From contig NZ_PXOQ01000007.1 of assembly GCF_003008425.1 (NCBI RefSeq), positions 1,106,133 to 1,170,132 of the forward strand: 64,000 nt of DNA, read 5' to 3'. A program made the position numbers and the translations under genes. The notes beneath the pieces were generated by a model that did no database searches, was not told the DNA's origin, and was given only the letters and a program-made list of their open reading frames with translations. Every line of letters starts with the position of its first letter. Within the stretch, counting starts at the first letter, position 1. Source of the DNA: Aurantibacter aestuarii. Lineage in GTDB: Bacteria > Bacteroidota > Bacteroidia > Flavobacteriales > Flavobacteriaceae. This document shows positions 36,856 to 44,803 of this stretch, piece after piece.

Positions 36856-37752
36856 TTATTTTTTATTTTTAGATTTTTTTGGTTTTACCACTTGTGCAAC
36901 AGCTAAAGCAAATAAGCCTAAGCCTAACCATTTTAAGCCGTTACTTTTGTTTTTATCAACAACCGTTGCTGGCGTTGTTGGCGTTGCTGGTTCTGTGCTG
37001 TTTTGATCTGTATTAGTAATTATAACATCTGCTTGACCGTTGGTATTTATAGCGTCTTTAGGTACAAATGTTTTAAAGTTTTGTTCTACAGTAGTTTTTT
37101 GATATTCTAGCAACAGATTGTCTATTTGTACGTTTTCTGAAACTAAAAGTGTTTCACTTACTAACTTGTAGCCAGTTGTATTTTGTTCAGCATAAATTAT
37201 TAATGCCTTTTCTACATATTCAACAATTTTTAATATGATTTCTGCTTTTTGCCTTGAGTATGCAAGAGAAAAACCATTTTCGCCTTTTTCCTTAATAACA
37301 AAGCCATAAGCCTGTATTAAGTATATTTTGTTTAAAGCTTCGTTAATGCTTTTTATGACGGTTTCTGTACTGGTTCTTCCTGTATTAATAGTTACCACAA
37401 TATCAAATGCAGAAACTATTTTGTTTACTGTAGCACCTAACACATTTTTTAACCATGCGTGCAAATTTTTTGTTTCCGCTAAACTTAAAGAGTCGAATGT
37501 TTGAGCGTTTATATCTATATAAACTCCAGTTCCTCTATTAACCGTAACATTTACACCAGCTTCTATTAAGTTCATTAAAATAGCACCTAATGGACCACCT
37601 ATTGCTGTACCTAAAATTGAAGCTGCATTATTATAAATTGCTATACCAGCATTACGCCACGCTCTACCAAACCATGACATTTCTGGGTTGGTTTCTTTTG
37701 TTAAATATGGCTTAGCTTCTATACGGCTATTTGTTTGAGATAAATTGCTCAT
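36856..37752 (-). CDS. Putative virion membrane protein with Lys-rich tail
   Basis: A 298-residue protein: N-terminal soluble part with an amphipathic Gly-rich stretch (AASILGTAIGGPLGAILM), a middle alpha/beta region, a Thr/Pro-rich linker and a C-terminal membrane helix (WLGLGLFALAVAQVV) ending KPKKSKNKK. It overlaps the stop of the next upstream gene by one nucleotide. The Lys tail resembles that of the neighbouring 488-residue protein. Confidence 0.62.
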   Translation of the reverse strand: MSNLSQTNSRIEAKPYLTKETNPEMSWFGRAWRNAGIAIYNNAASILGTAIGGPLGAILMNLIEAGVNVTVNRGTGVYIDINAQTFDSLSLAETKNLHAWLKNVLGATVNKIVSAFDIVVTINTGRTSTETVIKSINEALNKIYLIQAYGFVIKEKGENGFSLAYSRQKAEIILKIVEYVEKALIIYAEQNTTGYKLVSETLLVSENVQIDNLLLEYQKTTVEQNFKTFVPKDAINTNGQADVIITNTDQNSTEPATPTTPATVVDKNKSNGLKWLGLGLFALAVAQVVKPKKSKNKK

Positions 37753-39218
37753 TATTTTTGATTTTTGTTTTTTGATTTTTTAGAATTAGCTATTGCCTTA
37801 CCGCCATAATAAACCGCAGTTCCTAGCAATACACCGCCAAAAAACAAATTAGCTGTAGATGCTTTTTTTGGCTCGTTGTTATTGTTGCCTATTGGCTCGT
37901 AAGTGTTTTGGTTTCCAGTACCGTCGTTACTTGTGTCGTTGCTTCCGTTGGTCTGGCTTGTAACTAGAGGAATTAAAACAGTAGATAAACTATTTAAAAA
38001 TGACGTTTCGTTAATCTGTGCTGGACTGTCTATAGACGTTAAATAATCGTTATAAACAAACGCCTTTACTTCTTCATTTGGATTTTTTCTAACAAGTGTA
38101 TATTCTCCTGCCCATTGAGTGTTATCTGTAGGACTCATGTACCCTGCCCAAAGAGCATTAAAAATAGAAGATGAATAATATCTTTTAGCATTTACATTAA
38201 ATGTTACATCATAGTAACGGTCAAACCAAACAATTAAGGCTTTACCACCTACATATCTAACTTTATGCGACCAATCTATAATTGAGTTTAAAGCTTTCGT
38301 AGTACAAGAGTTCCAGCCGTTTGAGTGTTTTTTTTCTATAAAAATATGGTTCATTGTTGCTACAAAACCAAAGAAGTTTTGTACTTCCTTACCTAAAGAA
38401 ACCATGTCATTGTTGAATGCAGACTCGTTAATAGCCTTAATTCTTTCGCTTATAATTGCAGATGCTAAATTAATATCTTGTTGTAATCTTGCGCTACTAT
38501 AAGCCGAACCACCTAAACATGACAAACTTTTAAAAATGGATTTAAGGTCACCCCAATCTACATCTTTAAACATTTCTCCAAAATCAAAACTGTTGTTTAA
38601 ACCGTTGGCGTTGTTGTTTGCGCCATTTAGTCCGTTATATGGTAATTGTTTCATAAAAATATCGTGTTTTTCAATAAATAAAGGCTCGGTATTACTAGAC
38701 AAAGTGGCGTCTAAAACATAGTAACCACTAGCTAAGTTTGCTGTTTGTTGGTCTGTTGGTACTACTATGTATATGTGTGAAAATTCGTCTGGTCTATCTG
38801 CAAACTGTTTGATTTTTCTTAAATAATGCTTAACATTATTAACCAATAAAAATGTAGAAGCTAGTATTGTAAAGCTTTTACAATCCATACCAACGTGTCT
38901 ATTGTGAAATGCATAATTTGGCGACTGTAAATCTTGGTCGTAACCGTCAGCTACATAAGTGAAATTATTATATAAAGTGCTATGTATTTTCGATACCAGT
39001 TCCTTTAAACTGTTGCTTTTAAAGAACTCTACAGCCTTTTTACTATCTACTTCTTTAAGGTTTGAGTAAATCCAGTCTTTTATGGCATTAATACCAAAGT
39101 ATGTATCTCCAGTTCCTAATGACTGCTTTTTATTTGAAGATTTACCAAACAACGAAGCCAACGCTATTACTTCACGTTTGCGTTGGCTTGTTGTTGGTCT
39201 GTTGGTTAAGTTTTTCAA
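37752..39218 (-). CDS. Transglutaminase-like protein with C-terminal membrane helix
   Basis: This 488-residue protein is the first gene of the late operon. Residues about 75-175 look like a transglutaminase-type papain fold with C113 (GMDCKSF), H148 (EFSHIYIVV) and D170 (YYVLDATL) in the right order and spacing. A Gly/Asn-rich hinge (NGLNGANNNANGLNN) follows, then a second region, a Thr/Asn linker and a membrane helix (LFFGGVLLGTAVYYG) ending KKSKNKNQK. The start is TTG at 39218, since no ATG precedes the domain after an in-frame stop. It may crosslink or process virion proteins or host wall. Confidence 0.75.
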   Translation of the reverse strand: MKNLTNRPTTSQRKREVIALASLFGKSSNKKQSLGTGDTYFGINAIKDWIYSNLKEVDSKKAVEFFKSNSLKELVSKIHSTLYNNFTYVADGYDQDLQSPNYAFHNRHVGMDCKSFTILASTFLLVNNVKHYLRKIKQFADRPDEFSHIYIVVPTDQQTANLASGYYVLDATLSSNTEPLFIEKHDIFMKQLPYNGLNGANNNANGLNNSFDFGEMFKDVDWGDLKSIFKSLSCLGGSAYSSARLQQDINLASAIISERIKAINESAFNNDMVSLGKEVQNFFGFVATMNHIFIEKKHSNGWNSCTTKALNSIIDWSHKVRYVGGKALIVWFDRYYDVTFNVNAKRYYSSSIFNALWAGYMSPTDNTQWAGEYTLVRKNPNEEVKAFVYNDYLTSIDSPAQINETSFLNSLSTVLIPLVTSQTNGSNDTSNDGTGNQNTYEPIGNNNNEPKKASTANLFFGGVLLGTAVYYGGKAIANSKKSKNKNQK

Positions 39219-39401
39219 ATTGCAGATTTGAGGGTTACTGGTTTAATTGGTCTGCAATATGTGTTGTTTTTTTATTGGGTTTCCTCTAAGAACCTATTAA
39301 CATGATGTTAAGTGTTTCTATTTAGTGGTCAAGCACTCTCAATGCCATCTAATTTTGATAAATAAAAAATAGTATTTTAGCAAATATTTTAAAATTATAT
39401 T
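39219..39401. promoter_or_regulatory. Divergent intergenic region between late operon and cargo gene
   Basis: A 183-nt AT-rich gap between the leftward late operon and the rightward gene at 39402; promoters of both must lie here. It contains the short palindrome TTAACA-TGA-TGTTAA (39298-39312 area), a possible operator. No clear TAnnTTTG box facing the late operon is seen. Confidence 0.45.
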
Positions 39402-40385
39402 ATGTCGAATTTTGTTGATAAATTTAAATCAGGCTCCATTCAAGCTCTTAAAGATTATGCATGGATACCTTTATTATTATTGGGGTTTTTATTATATGCT
39501 GTTGGAGCATTTTTAGAAGCATTAAAAAATTGGGAGATTATATCATCAGCATTTCATTCTATAGGGACTACAATTGTAACAGCAACTGTTTTTGTGACAA
39601 TTGTCAAATCAAAGCAATTTTCAGATATATTTAATGAACAATTAAGAAGTATCATCTATTGTACAGAATATATGAAGAACAGAAAAGATATAAAAAATCT
39701 ATGGATAACTACTTCAAAGTCAATGTATAAGGAAAATTTCCCAGATTTATGTGATAAAATAGAAGAGAATTTGGAAAAATATATACCTATGGATTCAAAT
39801 AAATACTATGAAGATTATACATATAAAGTTGATATAGAGTTTGATAAAAATAACCCAGACTTTATAATTCTAAATGAAAGGGAGACTTTTATTTTACATG
39901 CACATACAATAGAAAAAACCGATTATATTTCATCATGTATTTTTAATAAAAGTGATTATAATGAAGATGTTTCGGATTACAGTATGGTGTCATTCAGGGT
40001 AAATGGAAAAGATTTACAAATAACAAATAAATATTTGCAAATTGACAAAAATTATAAAGGTAATAAGATTCTTGTTCAACATAAAAGAACTTTATCGGGT
40101 GATAAAAAATATAAAATAGAAAAAATTGAAAGAAAAAAATATTCTTTAAATGTAGAGAACACAAAAGCACATAGTTGTATGCATATTTTTAAGAATTACA
40201 ATTTAGAGGTTTCTCATCCAGCTGATTTAGAGGTTAAATTTTATGAAAATGGTACTTTAAATAATTTCACTAAATTACCTGAACGAAGTTTTAATGGAAC
40301 AGGAAAAATTCAGAGGTTTGAATATGAGGGTCTTATGTTTAAAAATCAAGGCACTAGAATAATTTTTAGAGATTTAAGAAAATAA
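39402..40385 (+). CDS. Two-helix membrane protein with beta domain (cargo)
   Basis: A 327-residue protein with two membrane helices (WIPLLLLGFLLYAVGAFL; GTTIVTATVFVTIVK), then a charged helical region and a long beta-rich cytoplasmic domain. It is the only rightward gene inside the leftward block, has its own terminator downstream, and is more AT-rich than the structural genes, as expected of a moron. The layout (two helices plus soluble sensor/effector) matches several membrane-acting defence proteins, but no family is recognised. Confidence 0.7.
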   Translation: MSNFVDKFKSGSIQALKDYAWIPLLLLGFLLYAVGAFLEALKNWEIISSAFHSIGTTIVTATVFVTIVKSKQFSDIFNEQLRSIIYCTEYMKNRKDIKNLWITTSKSMYKENFPDLCDKIEENLEKYIPMDSNKYYEDYTYKVDIEFDKNNPDFIILNERETFILHAHTIEKTDYISSCIFNKSDYNEDVSDYSMVSFRVNGKDLQITNKYLQIDKNYKGNKILVQHKRTLSGDKKYKIEKIERKKYSLNVENTKAHSCMHIFKNYNLEVSHPADLEVKFYENGTLNNFTKLPERSFNGTGKIQRFEYEGLMFKNQGTRIIFRDLRK

Positions 40386-40387
40386 TT

Positions 40388-40395
40388 TTATATTT
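40388..40395 (+). promoter_or_regulatory. -7 promoter box before an 18-residue peptide
   Basis: TATATTTG matches the Bacteroidota -7 consensus and lies 37 nt before the ATG at 40432, just after the stop of the preceding gene. Confidence 0.5.
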
Positions 40396-40431
40396 GTAAC
40401 GTTATAACAATGAATATAAAACACAAATAAT

Positions 40432-40488
40432 ATGACACTATTTAGAAAGACAATTCATCTTATTGATGAAGAAGAGTACACAGGATAA
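40432..40488 (+). CDS. Possible 18-residue peptide
   Basis: MTLFRKTIHLIDEEEYTG then TAA, preceded by a TAnnTTTG promoter box and an A-rich ribosome-binding region and followed by a terminator at 40516. It may be a genuine small peptide or the remains of one; nothing more can be said. Confidence 0.35.
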   Translation: MTLFRKTIHLIDEEEYTG

Positions 40489-40515
40489 TCATTTGTTTAA
40501 CATTTAAAATATTTG

Positions 40516-40544
40516 AAAGCAACTCTAATGAGTTGCTTTTTTTT
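40516..40544 (+). terminator. Terminator after the cargo gene
   Basis: AAAGCAACTC (40516-40525) and GAGTTGCTTT (40530-40539), 4-nt loop, followed by eight T. Ends rightward transcription from 39402/40432 and meets the end of the leftward early operon. Confidence 0.85.
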
Positions 40545-40546
40545 AT

Positions 40547-40813
40547 TTAGTCAATTAGTTTAATTGGAACATTATCTAAAAAAGGAAAATCAGATTTTTT
40601 ATATCCATGCGGAATACCCAATTCTATTATAAAATTTACAAATTGAGGATTCGTTAAGCTTTTCGGATTACCGCTTTTTATAGGGAATTTTTTTCTTACA
40701 TATTTAAAACTTTTATTTATTTGAGTTTTGCTTACTCCAGTGTATAAATCATACAATTCAGTTCTACTCGGTGCAAATGGCACGTCTTTTGGTTTATTGG
40801 TATTATCACTCAT
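40547..40813 (-). CDS. Hypothetical early protein
   Basis: An 88-residue basic protein (LYDLYTGVSKTQINKSFKYV; LTNPQFVNFIIELGIPHGY) that could be a small helix-turn-helix or DNA-binding protein. It is the last gene of the leftward early operon. No family recognised. Confidence 0.6.
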   Translation of the reverse strand: MSDNTNKPKDVPFAPSRTELYDLYTGVSKTQINKSFKYVRKKFPIKSGNPKSLTNPQFVNFIIELGIPHGYKKSDFPFLDNVPIKLID

Positions 40814-40831
40814 AACAATTATAAAATATTA

Positions 40832-40863
40832 AACAACGGTTAAGCTGGAACTTAACCGTTGTT
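40832..40863 (-). terminator. Perfect 13-bp hairpin in the early operon
   Basis: AACAACGGTTAAG and CTTAACCGTTGTT with a 6-nt loop. On the minus strand it is followed by an AT-rich but not pure T stretch, so it could be a weak terminator, an mRNA stabiliser, or a protein-binding site between the genes at 40872 and 40813. Confidence 0.45.
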
Positions 40864-40871
40864 GTTGGTTA

Positions 40872-41042
40872 TTATTTTTCTACAAATACAAAAAGCTTAT
40901 CGGTATGAGCCGTTTTAAATGCTTTAGGTTGTAGGTTTGTTTTTTCGCAAACTTGCTTTAATGCTTTTTGCTCGTCGTTGCTAACTATGTTTTTAACGAA
41001 TTTGTGTGTTGTTGGCTTGTTGCCTTTTCTTCTAATACTCAT
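40872..41042 (-). CDS. Small basic protein
   Basis: A 56-residue frame (MSIRRKGNKPTTHKFVKN..., ending LFVFVEK) with ATG and a clean stop, in line with the early operon. Basic N-terminus and helix-forming middle; no family recognised. Confidence 0.6.
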   Translation of the reverse strand: MSIRRKGNKPTTHKFVKNIVSNDEQKALKQVCEKTNLQPKAFKTAHTDKLFVFVEK

Positions 41043-41061
41043 TTTTATAATTGTTTAAGGG

Positions 41062-41184
41062 TTAACGATTGTTTTTTTTAAGACGTTTTCGTTTACGTCT
41101 ATTTTTTAATCTTGTTAATTTTGATTTATTCCTAGATTTTCTAGTTTTATTATCTATAAAATCAAGTCTTATTCCGTATCTCAT
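41062..41184 (-). CDS. 40-residue Arg/Lys-rich peptide
   Basis: MRYGIRLDFIDNKTRKSRNK followed by an almost wholly basic tail (RLKNRRKRKRLKKNNR). About half the residues are Lys or Arg, so nucleic-acid binding is likely. It sits between two other small early genes on the same strand. Confidence 0.6.
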   Translation of the reverse strand: MRYGIRLDFIDNKTRKSRNKSKLTRLKNRRKRKRLKKNNR

Positions 41185-41229
41185 ACACCTAATTATTTTG
41201 TTGTTGCATTGTTGTTGTTATAATCTATT

Positions 41230-42003
41230 TTATAATAAGTGTAGTTGCTTATTAACTACTTTAGTTTCTTCAGTAAAATTTCTAAACTGATCGAGTGAAT
41301 GTCTAATATTTTCAAATCTTTTATTTTGAGCGTCGTAATAGGTCTTATCAATTTCAAAACCATAAAAATCAAATCCATTTTTATAACAAGCAATTCTATT
41401 GCTACCACTACCTAAATGTGTGTCCAATATTTTATCTCCAGCTTGAGCGTATTTCATTAAAATCCACTCATAAAGTTTTACTGGTTTTTGGGTTGGGTGT
41501 ATTTTTAATTCCGAAATATTACCACCTTTATTTGAACACTTAAATATTGACGCAACTTTATCAAAAGAAGTCCAAGCCATTTCCCATTGAGAAAAATTTT
41601 GCCAAGGTTGAACTTTATCCCAACAAATAACACATCTTGTTGGTGGTAGGTTAAAATAGTTTCCCCCGAAGATTATTTGGTTTTTAGAAACTCTAAAAAG
41701 TTCATCAAAATATGCTTTTTTGGGTTTAATATCCCAATCCAAGCGCATACTGTTTAATGCTCTATTTTTAAGTTTTCCAGAACCTTTACTAAACCTTGCT
41801 TTTTTTAATCTATTGGCAACACTATCTGAAGTATTAGACTTATTCTTTTTGATATTTGCGCCCATTGACATATTAGGTGCATCAATTCCATAAGGTGGAT
41901 CTACTATTGCTAGGTCAAAAAAATTGTCTGGATATTTTTTCATACCCTCAACACAATCACTATTTATAATTTTACTTATAATTAAGTTTTTTTCTAAATC
42001 CAT
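41230..42003 (-). CDS. DNA methyltransferase (N6-adenine or N4-cytosine)
   Basis: A 257-residue methyltransferase with the catalytic motif IV DPPYGID near residue 33 and the SAM-binding motif (DTHLGSGSNRIACYKNGFDFYGFEID) near the C-terminus. Motif order IV-target region-I is that of the beta class. No restriction enzyme is encoded next to it, so it is an orphan, as in many phages, probably protecting element DNA or regulating replication. Confidence 0.9.
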   Translation of the reverse strand: MDLEKNLIISKIINSDCVEGMKKYPDNFFDLAIVDPPYGIDAPNMSMGANIKKNKSNTSDSVANRLKKARFSKGSGKLKNRALNSMRLDWDIKPKKAYFDELFRVSKNQIIFGGNYFNLPPTRCVICWDKVQPWQNFSQWEMAWTSFDKVASIFKCSNKGGNISELKIHPTQKPVKLYEWILMKYAQAGDKILDTHLGSGSNRIACYKNGFDFYGFEIDKTYYDAQNKRFENIRHSLDQFRNFTEETKVVNKQLHLL

Positions 42004-42005
42004 AA

Positions 42006-42197
42006 CTAATTTATTTGTTGTTGCATTGTTGTTGTTACGATCTGGTTTGTATGAGTATTTTTAATAACATAAATTGCTTTATCCTTACTTATTAATTCCC
42101 AAACGCCTAAAGTGTCGTAAAGCTTAAATTTGTAGCCTATTGGTTTGTCTTTAAAATAAAGCACAATACCAGTTAGAGTGTGATTGGTAATGCTCAT
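42006..42197 (-). CDS. Small hypothetical early protein
   Basis: A 63-residue beta-rich protein (HTLTGIVLYFKDKPIGYKFK; IYVIKNTHTNQIVTT), overlapping the next upstream gene by 4 nt and 2 nt upstream of the methyltransferase gene. Unknown function. Confidence 0.6.
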   Translation of the reverse strand: MSITNHTLTGIVLYFKDKPIGYKFKLYDTLGVWELISKDKAIYVIKNTHTNQIVTTTMQQQIN

Positions 42198-42991
42198 TTT
42201 AAAAATTGTTTTATGTGAGTATTTTTAGCAATTAGCTTATTAAAAAAATCTTCTAAAAGCATTTTTTTAGCTTGGTCTATAACAAGCGTATTTTCGTTTT
42301 TCTGGAGAAACTTTAAATCTTTTACTTTTTTAAAATAGCTTTTGTTTAAGCCAGCTTCTTTGTATAAAAAATCTTTAGCTACTTTATATTTTTGTTTCTT
42401 TTGTTGATCCGAAAACGATACGACATTTATATCGCACAAATGCTGGTAAATATGGCTTGATATGCCTATAATTGTTCCGTTAGATTTATAGTTTTCAAAA
42501 CAATCTAAAACGGCTTGATACATGATTAAATCTTTTTCGTCTTGGGTTAACTCTTTTTGTTTTTCTACTGGTGCAATTTGTAAGTTGTTGTTAACTCTAG
42601 TCTGCTTTAACCACTCTTTATATTTAGTTAATACTTCCGAAACATAAGACGCATTAAAGTTTTGGTAGTGTTGTGTTTTTGGGGTTAATACGCCAAATCT
42701 TTCCAGCTTAAAAGCATAATCTATTTCTTCTAAAGAAAGGTTTAAAAAACGCATATTTATAAGCGTTTTAATGTCGTCTATATTTACTTTTTCTAAAGGA
42801 TTTTTAATACCTAACAAGTTTACTATTCTCACAAAAAGCAAGGCTAAACCATTTTTAAAAGTTTGCTCTGGAAGATCTCTAAGTTTTACAAACTCTATAG
42901 TTTTTTTGGCAAAAACTAACTCTTTATGCTCACTTGTTTTAATTACATTTTGCAGTAATTGGTCGTTTTCAACTTTTAATAATTCACTCAT
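42194..42991 (-). CDS. Hypothetical early protein, possible replication partner
   Basis: A 265-residue, mostly helical protein with no P-loop. Segments LRDLPEQTFKNGLALLFVRI and LSLEEIDYAFKLERFGVL resemble conserved stretches in Bacteroidota phage proteins near replication genes, but I cannot name a family. It follows the replisome-organiser-like gene by 105 nt, and is coupled to the next gene by a 4-nt overlap. Confidence 0.6.
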   Translation of the reverse strand: MSELLKVENDQLLQNVIKTSEHKELVFAKKTIEFVKLRDLPEQTFKNGLALLFVRIVNLLGIKNPLEKVNIDDIKTLINMRFLNLSLEEIDYAFKLERFGVLTPKTQHYQNFNASYVSEVLTKYKEWLKQTRVNNNLQIAPVEKQKELTQDEKDLIMYQAVLDCFENYKSNGTIIGISSHIYQHLCDINVVSFSDQQKKQKYKVAKDFLYKEAGLNKSYFKKVKDLKFLQKNENTLVIDQAKKMLLEDFFNKLIAKNTHIKQFLK

Positions 42992-43096
42992 AATAAATAT
43001 TTATTTTAAAGCGATTTAAACGCTTATTTTTTTAGTTGCTTAGGATTCATTTATTTCTACTCAAAAGTTTCTAAAACCCATCTTAAAATCATCTTT

Positions 43097-44011
43097 TCAA
43101 GCATCGTTTAGCCAGTTGTTTAAATTTGTTTCAACCGTTTCTTTGGTTTGACCGTTAACTGTTGGTTTGTTGTTGGTTGTGTTTTTAGAGTAATTGCCCT
43201 CTAAAACTTTTAGAAAATTATTTGGGTTTAATAGCCAGTCAAAACTTGCACTCCAGTTGTCTTTGTTGTTGCCGTTTAAAAATTCGCTTTGGCTGGTAAT
43301 TTTAAAAACATTGCCTATGGTTTCTAGGTTGTGTTTTTTTGCGAGGTTTAAAATGCTCTTTTTTCGTTTTTCTGTAATTTTTTGAATGCTAGGAAGATCT
43401 TTACAAACCGAATTGAAAACATTTTTAATTTCTTCAAAATCTGAATCTTTTATTTTTACAATTATATTTTCATTTTCATTTTCATTTTCATTTTCTAAAT
43501 TGTTGACCATGTGGTCAACCATTTGGTTAAATTGGTCTTTAACATTAGATTTTATAAGGTCTAAGTCGGTTATTAAAACACCCTTTTTTTCAATTATTTT
43601 TGAAAAATTGAAATCTTTTTTAATCTTTTCTTTCTGTTTTTTAGTCAATTTAGACTTAGAAATTAAGCCAGCAAATGTGCCACTAGCTACTTTTTGAGGG
43701 CGATACTTATCCCTTTTGGTTGTTTCTTCGGTTAGCCGTTTGTTTAACCATACGGTTTCTGTTTGGTTAGTTTTTTGGTTAACCAAATGGTTAACCACTT
43801 GGTTAAACTTTGTATTTAAAACCGTTTCGACCACTTCTAAAGAACAGCCAGAGCAAAACATTTGCACACGTTTTAAATCTGTTGGTATGTAGCCGTTTTG
43901 GTGCTGATATATTAGTAAGTCTATATAACACGCTCTTTCTTCTGGTAGCATTAGTCTTGTACCAGTATAAAAATCTTGTGAATAGAATAAAAAAGCAGGA
44001 TCTTTGCTCAT
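43097..44011 (-). CDS. Replisome organiser-like replication protein
   Basis: A 304-residue protein whose N-terminus (FLFYSQDFYTGTRLMLPEE, then YIDLLIYQHQNGYIPTDL) is the DUF1376/winged-helix type found in phage replication initiators. Its C-terminal half has a DnaD-like helical segment with a GNNKDNWSASFDWLLNPNNFLK motif typical of the same proteins. The coding sequence holds two copies of a 30-bp repeat (43499-43528 and 43775-43804) and a hexanucleotide run. The origin may lie inside this gene, as in lambda O. Confidence 0.78.
   Translation of the reverse strand: MSKDPAFLFYSQDFYTGTRLMLPEERACYIDLLIYQHQNGYIPTDLKRVQMFCSGCSLEVVETVLNTKFNQVVNHLVNQKTNQTETVWLNKRLTEETTKRDKYRPQKVASGTFAGLISKSKLTKKQKEKIKKDFNFSKIIEKKGVLITDLDLIKSNVKDQFNQMVDHMVNNLENENENENENIIVKIKDSDFEEIKNVFNSVCKDLPSIQKITEKRKKSILNLAKKHNLETIGNVFKITSQSEFLNGNNKDNWSASFDWLLNPNNFLKVLEGNYSKNTTNNKPTVNGQTKETVETNLNNWLNDA
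43466..43495 (-). repeat. ATTTTC hexanucleotide run (5 copies)
   Basis: Five exact ATTTTC units, encoding Glu-Asn repeats (ENENENENEN) in the replication protein. The unit is a multiple of three, so length changes keep the frame. Confidence 0.9.
43499..43804 (-). repeat. Two 30-bp iteron-like repeats inside the replication gene
   Basis: Copies at 43499-43528 and 43775-43804 match the pattern TTGGTTNACCANNTGGTTNACCA with a few substitutions; each contains two or three copies of a palindromic GGTTAACC-like core. Encoded peptides are NQMVDHMVN and NQVVNHLVN. Candidate initiator-binding sites of the element origin. Confidence 0.5.
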
Positions 44012-44022
44012 AAAAAATGTAG

Positions 44023-44178
44023 TTAATACAACGGTTCTACCAACGCATATAAATTTTGCTTTTTTGGCTTAACTGTTGTTGGTTTTGCTTGCTTGTTTAA
44101 ATAACTGCGCAACTCCTTTAGTTCGCTTTGTGTAAGCGTACTGGTAAGCGTTATTATGGCGTTGAGTTGCGAGGTCAT
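44023..44178 (-). CDS. Small early protein
   Basis: A 51-residue frame (MTSQLNAIITLTSTLTQSELK..., ending YALVEPLY) with ATG, 11 nt before the replication gene start and co-directional with it. Helical N-terminal half, basic middle. Unknown function. Confidence 0.55.
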   Translation of the reverse strand: MTSQLNAIITLTSTLTQSELKELRSYLNKQAKPTTVKPKKQNLYALVEPLY

Positions 44179-44203
44179 TTTTTAAATACTTAACCTAATT
44201 GAT

Positions 44204-44413
44204 TTAATAAGTAATTATTAAAGGATCGTTTACAGGAATTTGTTTTAGTCTACAATCTTGTAGTTGTATTAGTTGTTTGTTATAGCTTTCCAGTAATGTT
44301 TCTTTATCTTCTGTAGAGTAGGCACAAAGACTACTTTTTACATAAGTAATTGTGTTTTTAAGTATGGCAATTTTTTTATTGCAGTCGTGAAGTGTTAGCT
44401 TTGAATAGTCCAT
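44204..44413 (-). CDS. Small early protein
   Basis: A 69-residue helical protein (LHDCNKKIAILKNTITYVKS) with four scattered Cys. Three nucleotides after the first early gene. Unknown function. Confidence 0.6.
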   Translation of the reverse strand: MDYSKLTLHDCNKKIAILKNTITYVKSSLCAYSTEDKETLLESYNKQLIQLQDCRLKQIPVNDPLIITY

Positions 44414-44416
44414 TTT

Positions 44417-44677
44417 TTATGCAATTTTTTTAAGTTGTTGTTTAATTTTTAATTGCTCCTTTTCCTTTATATCAAACAATTCTAAAATTTTTTTATAGGC
44501 TAACTCATTGGTAGTTTGAGAGTTAAATAAAACTCTAATATTTGCTTTAGAGAATGGCTCGTTGTTTGCGTTGGTAACGTTGTTGTTGTCGAAGTAAGAT
44601 TTTATTTTACCAACATAACCGTACCCCAAAACTCTTTTAATAGCCTTTTTTTGTGTGGCAGTAAAACTGTATTTCAT
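44417..44677 (-). CDS. First gene of the early operon, putative regulator
   Basis: An 86-residue basic protein (FTATQKKAIKRVLGYGYVGK; ANIRVLFNSQTTNELAYKKI) divergent from the repressor gene across a 126-nt operator region. Position and size suit a Cro-like or early regulatory protein; the helix-turn-helix is not clear-cut. Confidence 0.6.
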   Translation of the reverse strand: MKYSFTATQKKAIKRVLGYGYVGKIKSYFDNNNVTNANNEPFSKANIRVLFNSQTTNELAYKKILELFDIKEKEQLKIKQQLKKIA

Positions 44678-44735
44678 TATATTGCGATGTTTTACGGATT
44701 TTTTACAAATCCTTTACGTTTGCTTTACAAATATA

Positions 44736-44785
44736 TAGAGAAATACTCTAATAAATAAAATAAATTAGAGAAAAAATCTAATTTA
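44736..44785. promoter_or_regulatory. Twin operator between repressor and early operon
   Basis: Two inverted repeats share the core TAGAG/CTCTA or TTAGA/TCTAA: 44736-44750 is TAGAG-N5-CTCTA; 44761-44785 is TAAATTAGA-N7-TCTAATTTA with perfect 9-bp arms. They lie between divergent genes at 44677 and 44804, the expected site for the S24-type repressor. Confidence 0.75.
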
Positions 44786-44803
44786 TTTCATAACACATTG
44801 ATA

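Noticed and set aside
36545..37006. Rightward frame of 153 codons in the late operon
   Set aside because: It is antisense to two well-formed leftward membrane-protein genes and its Pro/Ala-rich product reflects their codon bias.
43466..43495. ATTTTC run as a phase-variation switch
   Set aside because: The unit is six bases, so gain or loss of copies keeps the reading frame; it can only change the length of a Glu-Asn linker.
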